Positions 1 to 5,164 of a stretch of 5,179 bases of DNA are shown in pieces (position 1 is the stretch's first letter; every line of letters starts with the position of its first letter). This DNA comes from Candidatus Binatota bacterium (lineage in GTDB: Bacteria > Desulfobacterota > Binatia > Bin18): NCBI GenBank assembly GCA_011523315.1, contig WTHE01000315.1:1-5179 (forward strand), in the 5' to 3' direction. The notes below the pieces were generated by a model. That model made no database searches. It was given only the letters and a program-made list of their open reading frames with translations, and was not told the origin of the DNA. Position numbers and translations under genes: made by a program.

Positions 1-18
1 AGGCCGTCGATCCTGGGC

Positions 19-52
19 AAAAGCGACGGTCTTCCTATTTTTGAGACCGCTT
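19..52 (-). terminator. Putative intrinsic terminator of the amidohydrolase operon
   Basis: Just past the stop of the 80-aa gene, on the minus strand, CGGTCT (complement of 44-49) pairs with AGACCG (complement of 27-32) across an 11-base A-rich loop. A 3-base bulge and three further pairs (50-52 with 21-23) extend the stem, and the 3' arm runs into TTTT (complement of 19-22). A stem plus T-run 5 bases after the last stop codon fits Rho-independent termination. The T-run is short and partly inside the stem, so it may be leaky. Confidence 0.45.
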
Positions 53-56
53 CTAC

Positions 57-299
57 TCAGGTCTTGGGCGGAGGCAGGCGTTCCTGGATTTGTTGAGAAA
101 GCTCGGCTGTAATCTTTTGGTCGCGTATGTCTAACTCTCTCATAAGGCCATCGACCTTCTCTTCCAGCCGAATAATCCGTTCTCGATTCTGGGAGACACT
201 GCTTCGGATATCACGCAGGTGCTCTTTAGTCTCCTCAAGTGACCGGCTGAGCGTCACGACGGTTTCCGCATATTTGAGGAGTCGTTCGCCCAGACTCAT
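57..299 (-). CDS. Small coiled-coil protein of unknown function (80 aa)
   Basis: I do not recognise a named family. Hydrophobic residues recur every seven positions: L7, V14, L21, L28, V35, I42, V49, L56 and I63. The other core position has L17, I31, L45 and L52, with polar T24 and N38. This is a continuous parallel-type coiled coil over most of the protein, followed by a short polar, proline-ending tail. No signal peptide, membrane segment or catalytic motif is visible. The start is supported by AGGAG 8 bases upstream (308-312), inside the preceding gene, whose TGA overlaps this ATG as ATGA. The two proteins are therefore probably made in a coupled way and may form a complex. It is the last gene of the unit, with a hairpin terminator after it. 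Its GC of about 50% is lower than the large genes. A structural, scaffold or adaptor role is inference. Confidence 0.8.
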   Translation of the reverse strand: MSLGERLLKYAETVVTLSRSLEETKEHLRDIRSSVSQNRERIIRLEEKVDGLMRELDIRDQKITAELSQQIQERLPPPKT

Positions 300-466
300 G
301 TCTTCAGCTCCTGCTTGATCTCTTTCAGCAGCTGATTGATGTCCGTGACCGTCTGAACAGCCCGCTCCAGATGTTCATTTGCAAAAGCAAAAAAAGCATC
401 AAGCATGTCTTCATCGGCAGGAGACAGGTCTCTCAGCGCTTCATCAAGCTTATCCTGCGAGTCCAT
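296..466 (-). CDS. Small acidic helical protein of unknown function (56 aa)
   Basis: A short gene fitting exactly between the amidohydrolase stop and the 80-aa gene. It begins MDSQDKLDEALRDL and ends KEIKQELKT. The N-terminal half is acidic (DEALRDLSPADEDM). A short hydrophobic stretch, LDAFFAFA (residues 22-29), follows, then an amphipathic helix with L33, V37, V40, I44, L47, L48 and I50. Evidence that it is real: AGGAG at 474-478 lies 7 bases from the ATG and overlaps the amidohydrolase TAG (477-479). Its own TGA overlaps the ATG of the next gene by four bases. Both junctions are typical of translational coupling in an operon. No known domain is recognised. GC is about 45-53%. Given the adjacent coiled-coil gene, it may be a helical partner of that protein; this is inference. 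Confidence 0.7.
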   Translation of the reverse strand: MDSQDKLDEALRDLSPADEDMLDAFFAFANEHLERAVQTVTDINQLLKEIKQELKT

Positions 467-476
467 GCTCCTTCTC

Positions 477-2171
477 CTAGCCCGCCACCACGCTCTTTAT
501 CACGCGGCCGGGCAGGCCGCCCTGGTAGTCGTTGTGGGCAAACAACACCTCGCCGTTGACGATGGTATAGGCCACGCCCTCGGACCGCTCGATGAGGCGC
601 GGCTTGCCCTGGGGCAGATCGTTGACCCATTCGCCCGGACAGGTCCGAACCGTGGTCGGATCGAACAGGACCAGGTCGGCGTCCAGGCCCGGGGCCAGCC
701 GACCCTTTGTGCCGAGGTCCAGGAAGTCGGCCAGCTCGGAGGTCACCCGGCGCACGCCCTCTTCCAGGCTCAGGAACTGTCGCTGGCGCACCCACTCGCC
801 CAGGATATAGGTCGGCACCCCGGCCTCGCAGTGCTGGTCGACATGGGCGCCGGCGTCCGACAGCCCGATCAGGACGTTGGGCAGAGTCATGATCTCGCCG
901 ACCGCCTCCGGGTCGGAGTTGATGATCGACACGGTCACACCCAGTTCGGTCCGCTCCTCAACGGCCAGATCCATCAGCACATCGACCGGGTCTTTGACCA
1001 GCCGCGTGGCCAGCTCGGCCAGGCTGGCGTTCAGGAACTGCTTGTTGCGTTCGGTTTGCACCCGGGTGACGTGCAGCCGATCCCACTGGCCGCGAAACAG
1101 CAGACCCCGGCCGGCCGCAATGTCGTCACGGAAGGCGTTACGGAAGTCCGCCGAGCGGTACAGCGTCAACTGCTCCTCAACCGTCCGGTTGAAGGCGCCC
1201 TTCCACGACGGCAGCTCGGAGAACAGAAACGGGTTGCGCAGGCTGTAGTACTGGGAGATCGGTCGCGGATTGACCTGGGGCGGGATACGCAGCCCCTGCT
1301 CCAGAAAGGGCTGGACCCGGGCGTGAATACGCTCGCACGCGCCGGGCAAATCCGGCATGTGGATCAGGGCCAGCCAGGTGACCGGTCGCCGGCTCTCGTG
1401 CGCCATGTGGAGCAGCAGGTCGAGTTCCTCGTCGCCCAGCTCTCCGGCCTGGCGCAGCAGGGCGACCTCAATCACGCCCCGGTTCAGCTCGCGCATCACC
1501 CGGCCCAGGGCGCTCAACTCGGCCTTGCTGGTCAGGCGGCTCGACAGCGGCTTGCCCTGATAGCCGATGTGGCGTGGGATCAGGCTCAGCGAGAAGCCGT
1601 AGGCGCCGGCCTGCATGGCCTGGCGAAAGAGCTGGGTCATGCGCTGGATTTCGTCCGCATTAGCCGCCCGCTCGGACGCGGCCTCGCCCATGACATAAAA
1701 GCGCAGCGCCGACAGGGGGACCAGGAATCCGGCGTTGATGCCGATGCCCCGCCGGGCGACGGCGGCCATGTACTCGGGAAAACTCTCCCACTCCCACGAC
1801 ACCCCGTTCATCAGCACGTCATACGGCATGGCCTCGACGTTGACCAAATCCCAGGCCATGATCTCGCGCTCGGCCGGCCGACACGGCGCGACCCCCACGC
1901 CGCAGTTGCCCATCAACACCGAGGTGACACCGTGCCAGCACGAGCTGGTCAGCAGCGGGTCCCACGAGATCTGGGCGTCATAGTGGGTGTGAATGTCGAT
2001 AAAGCCGGGGGCCAGAACCAGCCCGTCGGCGTTGATCTCACGCCGGGCGCTGCCCGAGACCTTACCGACCTCGACGATTTTTCCATTGCTGACCGCCAGC
2101 CCTCCACCGTACACCGGGGTTCCGACGCCGTCGCAGATCTGCGCGTTTTTGATAAGCAGGTCGTATGCCAT
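477..2171 (-). CDS. D-aminoacylase-like amidohydrolase (N-acyl-D-amino-acid deacylase family)
   Basis: A 564-aa cytoplasmic metal-dependent hydrolase of the amidohydrolase superfamily (Amidohydro_3 / COG3653 type). Family members hydrolyse amide bonds of N-acyl-D-amino acids or related compounds. An N-terminal beta-sandwich segment is followed by APGFIDIHTHYD with metal-binding H61 and H63, then GNCGVGVAP with C90, matching the metal-bridging Cys of D-aminoacylase. GAYGFS lies near residues 189-194 and the late GLSDAGAH carries catalytic-type D439. The C-terminal sandwich has the usual KGRLAPGLDADLVLFDP. The start is set by AAGGAGG six bases upstream (2178-2184). The frame stays open another 328 codons upstream, but that runs antisense to the hydrolase gene and is not coding. 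The two later His of classical D-aminoacylases are missing from their motifs: LLR (238-240) replaces HxR, and A268 replaces the second His. The substrate is therefore uncertain. It is the first gene of a three-gene unit. Confidence 0.9.
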   Translation of the reverse strand: MAYDLLIKNAQICDGVGTPVYGGGLAVSNGKIVEVGKVSGSARREINADGLVLAPGFIDIHTHYDAQISWDPLLTSSCWHGVTSVLMGNCGVGVAPCRPAEREIMAWDLVNVEAMPYDVLMNGVSWEWESFPEYMAAVARRGIGINAGFLVPLSALRFYVMGEAASERAANADEIQRMTQLFRQAMQAGAYGFSLSLIPRHIGYQGKPLSSRLTSKAELSALGRVMRELNRGVIEVALLRQAGELGDEELDLLLHMAHESRRPVTWLALIHMPDLPGACERIHARVQPFLEQGLRIPPQVNPRPISQYYSLRNPFLFSELPSWKGAFNRTVEEQLTLYRSADFRNAFRDDIAAGRGLLFRGQWDRLHVTRVQTERNKQFLNASLAELATRLVKDPVDVLMDLAVEERTELGVTVSIINSDPEAVGEIMTLPNVLIGLSDAGAHVDQHCEAGVPTYILGEWVRQRQFLSLEEGVRRVTSELADFLDLGTKGRLAPGLDADLVLFDPTTVRTCPGEWVNDLPQGKPRLIERSEGVAYTIVNGEVLFAHNDYQGGLPGRVIKSVVAG

Positions 2172-2177
2172 GGTCCG

Positions 2178-2184
2178 CCTCCTT
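2178..2184 (-). promoter_or_regulatory. Strong ribosome binding site fixing the amidohydrolase start
   Basis: AAGGAGG on the minus strand, six bases before the ATG at 2171. A near-perfect anti-SD match at ideal spacing decides this start over in-frame upstream codons that reach 3155. Confidence 0.85.
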
Positions 2185-2197
2185 TTTGACTTCCAGA

Positions 2198-2226
2198 AAG
2201 ATAGCCCATGCCCCACACTTTCTCTA
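2198..2226 (-). promoter_or_regulatory. Candidate promoter for the amidohydrolase operon
   Basis: On the minus strand TAGAGA (2221-2226) and TATCTT (2198-2203) are separated by 17 bases. Each matches 4 of 6 bases of the housekeeping -35 and -10 consensus. Transcription would start near 2191 and give a leader of about 20 bases containing the strong SD. The -35 box lies in the first copy of a 10-bp tandem repeat, so a protein bound there would compete with polymerase. The match is only moderate and consensus preferences of this organism are unknown. Confidence 0.35.
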
Positions 2227-2251
2227 CCTTGCTCTACCTTGCTTGTGTGGG
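2212..2251. repeat. Tandem 10-bp repeat inside a 7-bp inverted repeat (possible operator)
   Basis: CTCTACCTTG occurs twice with no gap (2222-2231 and 2232-2241), a period of one helical turn. It is framed by CCCACAC (2212-2218) and its exact complement GTGTGGG (2245-2251). The element sits between the divergent amidohydrolase and dienelactone hydrolase genes and overlaps the candidate -35 of the former. The repeats are seen directly. A role as a regulator binding site controlling both genes is inference, and no regulator gene is in the window. Confidence 0.45.
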
Positions 2252-2306
2252 CCGGGGAACATACCGTATTGGAGAGATCGACAGCAGCACGAGGGGGAAA
2301 ACAGCG

Positions 2307-3050
2307 ATGCCGTATGAAGCACTGTTGGCAGAGACCGTCCATATGCGTGGCCACCAGGCGGACGAGATCGACGCCTATTTTGCCCGCCCGCTGGGAGCCG
2401 GCCCGTACCCCGGGGTCGTGGTTATCCACCACATGCCGGGCTGGGACGAGGCGACAAAGGAAATCGCCCGCAAATTCGCCCATCACGGCTATGCCGCCAT
2501 CTCGCCCAACCTGCACTATCGCGAGGGCAAAGACACGCCTGAGGCGAACAGCGCCAGCGTGCGGGCCGCAGGCGGTATGCCGGACGACCGCACCCTCGGG
2601 GACATACAGGGCGCGCTGAGTTTTCTGAGTTCCCTGCCCTACTGTAACGGCAAGCTGGGTGCCATCGGTTACTGCTCCGGGGGACGCCAGGCGTATCTGG
2701 CGGCGTGTAAGATTCCGCGCCTCAGCGCGGCGGTTGATTGTTACGGCGGTGGCGTGGCCGCCGCTGCGGATGAACTCACCGAGCGGCAGCCCGTGGCGCC
2801 CATCGACTTCACCGCCGACATGCACTGCCCGCTGTTGGGCTTGTTCGGTCAGGAGGACCGGCGGCCTTCGCCACAGGAGGTGGCAAAAACCGAGGCCGCC
2901 CTCAAACACCACGGCAAGACCTACGCCTTCCATACCTATGAGAATGCCGGACACGCCTTCTTTTCGGTTGACCGTCCCCACTATCGACCGGAGGCTGCGG
3001 TTGACGGCTGGAAGAAGGTGTTTACCTGGTTCGGCACCTATCTGCGCTGA
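2307..3050 (+). CDS. Dienelactone hydrolase family protein
   Basis: A 247-aa cytoplasmic alpha/beta hydrolase, the usual length for the family. Dienelactone hydrolases open the lactone ring of 4-carboxymethylene-butenolide in chloro-aromatic breakdown, but many homologues act on other esters or lactones. The nucleophile elbow is GYCSGG with C123, the same position as in the classical enzyme. D184 (GQEDRRP) and H216 (NAGHAF) complete a Cys-Asp-His triad. An early strand VVVIHHMPGW (residues 37-46) replaces the QEIFG-like segment, so the classical Glu that primes the Cys is absent, as I recall for the HHMPGW subgroup. The start is chosen at 2307 because GAGGGGG lies nine bases upstream (2291-2297) and the protein then begins at the normal point. 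An in-frame ATG at 2208 would add 33 unrelated residues and cross the operator-like repeats. It is divergent from the amidohydrolase and co-directional with the permease 190 bp downstream. The exact substrate is not predictable. Confidence 0.9.
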   Translation: MPYEALLAETVHMRGHQADEIDAYFARPLGAGPYPGVVVIHHMPGWDEATKEIARKFAHHGYAAISPNLHYREGKDTPEANSASVRAAGGMPDDRTLGDIQGALSFLSSLPYCNGKLGAIGYCSGGRQAYLAACKIPRLSAAVDCYGGGVAAAADELTERQPVAPIDFTADMHCPLLGLFGQEDRRPSPQEVAKTEAALKHHGKTYAFHTYENAGHAFFSVDRPHYRPEAAVDGWKKVFTWFGTYLR

Positions 3051-3066
3051 AAAGCTGCCCACGCCG

Positions 3067-3072
3067 TATAAA
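3067..3072 (+). promoter_or_regulatory. Candidate -10 box for the permease gene
   Basis: TATAAA, a 5-of-6 match to the housekeeping -10, lies 17 bases after the hydrolase stop. No convincing -35 is present at 16-18 bases upstream. If used, transcription would start near 3079 and give a leader of about 160 bases that contains the whole structured region before the permease. Confidence 0.3.
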
Positions 3073-3105
3073 CGAAGCGAGAGAGGATTATCAGCCAGCG
3101 GTCGG

Positions 3106-3126
3106 GCCCAGCGTGGCACTGTGGGC
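3106..3126 (+). repeat. Dispersed hairpin motif, copy 1 (upstream of permease)
   Basis: GCCCA (3106-3110) pairs with TGGGC (3122-3126) around an 11-base loop. The segment GCGTGGCACTGTGGGCG (3111-3127) recurs after the permease gene at 5021-5037 with a single base change, and the paired arms match too. It lacks a T-run, so it is not an ordinary terminator. Confidence 0.55.
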
Positions 3127-3240
3127 GCTAGCAGCCGGAGGGGGTGAGATTCCACCGGCGGGCGGGAGGCCCGAGCGCCGCTTCATGAGCCAGCCTGTCT
3201 GTCTTGACCCAAGCGGGTAAACTCGCCATGACGAACCGCT
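3106..3240 (+). ncRNA. Putative structured RNA leader of the permease gene (unclassified)
   Basis: The 190 bases between the hydrolase stop and the permease start contain no supported gene. From 3106 onward they can form successive stems: the GCCCA/TGGGC hairpin; GCCGG (3134-3138) with CCGGC (3155-3159) enclosing a GGTGAGATTCCACC element; CGGGC (3159-3163) with GCCCG (3169-3173), or alternatively GGCG (3157-3160) with CGCC (3176-3179); and GCGGG/CTCGC around TAAA (3213-3226). The mutually exclusive pairings and GGTGA-ATTCC wording resemble riboswitch junctions (FMN, cobalamin) or group II intron domain I, but none matches fully. Two very short reading frames (11 codons from 3185, 7 from 3228) lie inside. 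Whether this is a regulatory RNA, an intron remnant or simply GC-rich spacer is not settled by eye. Confidence 0.35.
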
Positions 3241-4992
3241 ATGACACATGATATTCGCTACCAGCCGGATGAATCCCCTCCGCTCCCGCTCACCCTCGCC
3301 CTCGGCCTCCAATATGCGATGCTCGCCGTCACCGCGATCATCATCGTTCCCTCCATGATGATCCGCCTCGGGGGGCAGGGGGAGGCGTATCTGTCCTGGG
3401 CCGTGTTTGCGGCGCTGGTCATCAGCAGCCTCACGACCCTGATCCAAGTCGTGCGGGTCGGCCGGTTTGGCGCCGGCTATATCCTGCTCATGGGCAGCAC
3501 CTCGACGTTTCTCGTCGTCTGTGTGCCGGCCCTCGAACAGGGCGGGCCGAGTCTGCTGGCTCCCCTGATTGTCGTGTCCTCGCTGTTTCAATTTGCCTTG
3601 TCCGCGCACCTCTCGCTGCTCCGGTCTGTGTTCACCCCGACCGTCGCCGGCACCGTGCTGATGCTCCTGCCGATCACCATTGGCCCCCTGATCATGCGTA
3701 TGCTGCACGACGTACCGGACGGGACGGCCCCGGAAGCCGCCCCGCTGACGGCCGGCATCACGCTGCTGGTCCTGGTCGCGCTGGTCGTGCGCGGGGTCGG
3801 CCTGTGGCGCCTGTGGGCACCGGTCATTGCCCTGAGCATCGGCAGTGTCGTCGGGAGCGTGTGGTTCGGGCTGTATGACACCGCCCGGGTGGCCGACGCT
3901 GCCTGGCTCGGCTGGCCGACGCTGTTCTATCCGGGGTTTGATCTCCGCTTTGGGGCCGACTTCTGGGCCTTGCTGCCGGCCTTTGTGATGGTCACCTTCG
4001 TCGGCGCCCTGGATACCATCGGTGACACCATTGCCATGCAACGCACCGCCTGGCGGCACCCCCGGGCGATTGACTTCCGGGCCATCCAGGGCTCCCTGAA
4101 TGCCGACGGCCTGGGCAATCTGCTGTCCGGTCTGGCCGGCACCGTACCCAATTCGACCTATTCCCTCAGCAGTTCCGTTGCCCAAATCACCGGCATTGCG
4201 TCCCGCGTGGTCGGGATAAGTGTCGCCGGATTCTTTTTCCTCTTCGCCCTCTTGCCCAAACTGATCGCCGCCGTGCTGGCCATTCCGAGTCCTGTGGTCG
4301 GGGCCTATCTCATCGTGCTGATGGCCGTCCTGTTTGTGACGGGCCTGCGGATTCTCACCCAGGATGGGCTTGATTACCGCACCGGCGTGATCGTCGGCTT
4401 CTCGTTCTGGGTCGGAGTGGCCGTCCATTTCGGCTGGCTCTTCCCGGACCTGGTGCCGGCGGGGACCTGGGGCGTTCTGTTCAGCAACGGGGTGACGGTC
4501 GGCGGCCTGCTAGTCATGCTGCTGACAGCCTTTGTGCGACTGACGAGCGCCCGGCCCCAGCGACTCACGACGACCGTGCATCCGGACGCCCAGCCCCAGA
4601 TTGATGCCTTCCTCGTCCAGTTTGCTGCCCGGCGGGGCTGGGAGACGCCGCTGACAGACCGGCTGCGGGGGGCCGGCGAGGAAGCCTTGCAGGTGTTGCT
4701 CCAGGCTCCGCCCCGCGGGACGCGCCGGACGGACCGGCAGCTGCTGTTGATTGCGCGGGCCGATGAGGCCGCGATCATCCTCGAATTCCTGGTGGCGGCC
4801 GAGACGACGAACATCGAGGATCAGCTGACGCTGCTCGGCGACCAGGCGGCCGAGACCCCGGACGAGGAGGAATTCTCGCTCCGCCTCCTCCGCCATCATG
4901 CCACGTCCGTGCGGCATCAGCAGTTTCACGATACGGACGTGCTGCTGGTCCGGGTGGAACCGCAGGCGGAGGGGGCAGCGGAGCCGGCCTGA
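3241..4992 (+). CDS. NCS2/SLC23-type permease with a C-terminal GHKL-like domain
   Basis: A 583-aa inner-membrane transporter of the nucleobase/ascorbate (xanthine-uracil permease) family. Residues 1 to about 435 hold the membrane core of roughly 14 segments. Family landmarks are LGLQY in segment 1 (residues 21-25), ALDTIGDT in segment 8 (256-263), NADGLGNLLSGLAGTVPN (287-304) and the segment-10 signature region ending ITG (316-318). The usual His, Glu and QNxG positions are Tyr25, Asp258 and LSSS (309-312), so the substrate may not be a standard nucleobase. Family members usually end near residue 440. Here about 150 soluble residues follow: a helix with GEEALQVLL (479-487), strands LLLIARAD and AIILEFLVA, and a final FSLRLLRHHATSVRHQ...VLLVRVE. 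This order resembles an RsbW/GHKL ATPase fold, but the N-box Asn is Val485 and no glycine boxes are seen. I recall similar full-length homologues. The start is the first ATG after an in-frame stop at 3229-3231 and has no clear SD. Confidence 0.88.
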   Translation: MTHDIRYQPDESPPLPLTLALGLQYAMLAVTAIIIVPSMMIRLGGQGEAYLSWAVFAALVISSLTTLIQVVRVGRFGAGYILLMGSTSTFLVVCVPALEQGGPSLLAPLIVVSSLFQFALSAHLSLLRSVFTPTVAGTVLMLLPITIGPLIMRMLHDVPDGTAPEAAPLTAGITLLVLVALVVRGVGLWRLWAPVIALSIGSVVGSVWFGLYDTARVADAAWLGWPTLFYPGFDLRFGADFWALLPAFVMVTFVGALDTIGDTIAMQRTAWRHPRAIDFRAIQGSLNADGLGNLLSGLAGTVPNSTYSLSSSVAQITGIASRVVGISVAGFFFLFALLPKLIAAVLAIPSPVVGAYLIVLMAVLFVTGLRILTQDGLDYRTGVIVGFSFWVGVAVHFGWLFPDLVPAGTWGVLFSNGVTVGGLLVMLLTAFVRLTSARPQRLTTTVHPDAQPQIDAFLVQFAARRGWETPLTDRLRGAGEEALQVLLQAPPRGTRRTDRQLLLIARADEAAIILEFLVAAETTNIEDQLTLLGDQAAETPDEEEFSLRLLRHHATSVRHQQFHDTDVLLVRVEPQAEGAAEPA

Positions 4993-5013
4993 TTGCTCCC
5001 CGGGGATACGACT

Positions 5014-5037
5014 CGCCCAAGCGTGACACTGTGGGCG
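5014..5037 (+). repeat. Dispersed hairpin motif, copy 2 (downstream of permease)
   Basis: CGCCCA (5014-5019) pairs perfectly with TGGGCG (5032-5037) around the 12-base loop AGCGTGACACTG. Compared with copy 1 at 3106-3127 it has one substitution and one extra A, with the same orientation relative to the permease. It lies 21 bases past the permease stop, while copy 1 lies 55 bases past the hydrolase stop. Both are short intergenic hairpins with no T-run, like REP-type elements or a shared RNA motif. Confidence 0.55.
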
Positions 5038-5134
5038 GTATCGGACATTGCGGGCAAAGCGGTCGAGATGCGGTGCAGGAAAATCAAGGACTTACGGGCC
5101 GTGGCCGGTCATGCGTGACTGAATGAGTCGCGGG

Positions 5135-5164
5135 TGAAACGGCCGAGTGGCCGAAGATTTTTCA
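5135..5164 (+). terminator. Weak terminator-like hairpin downstream of the permease
   Basis: CGGCC (5140-5144) and GGCCG (5149-5153) form a 5-bp stem with loop GAGT, followed four bases later by TTTTT (5158-5162). TGAAA (5135-5139) can also pair with TTTCA (5160-5164) to lengthen the structure. It is about 150 bases past the permease stop. It could end the permease transcript or belong to a leader of the next gene. Confidence 0.35.

Noticed and set aside
405..2189. Long open frame on the plus strand across the amidohydrolase gene
   Set aside because: It is antisense to a strongly supported gene. Its product is rich in Gln, His, Arg and Gly with no recognisable domain, as expected of a shadow frame in GC-rich coding DNA.
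2208..2306. Earlier ATG start for the dienelactone hydrolase
   Set aside because: It has no SD, adds 33 residues not seen in the family, and would make the repeat region coding. The ATG at 2307 has a purine-rich SD at good spacing.
2172..3155. A 328-codon upstream extension of the amidohydrolase frame
   Set aside because: It runs antisense to the dienelactone hydrolase and through the intergenic repeats. The family-typical N-terminus and a strong SD fix the start at 2171.
3131..3210. FMN riboswitch upstream of the permease
   Set aside because: The GGGTGAGATTCC...CCGGCGG wording resembles its first half, but the second GGTGAAATTCC-type half, the multi-stem junction and the closing stem are not found. 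The downstream gene is not a flavin gene.
3131..3210. Cobalamin riboswitch
   Set aside because: The conserved GCCACTG box and the B12-box arrangement are missing in order and spacing.
3120..3240. Group II intron
   Set aside because: Hairpin wording is reminiscent of domain I, but there is no GUGYG 5' end, no domain V and no reverse transcriptase gene in the window. It is kept only as an alternative for the leader.
3091..4428. 445-codon open frame on the minus strand opposite the permease
   Set aside because: Low-complexity Gly, Asp, Gln, His and Arg-rich product without a domain. It mirrors the hydrophobic codons of the permease on the other strand.
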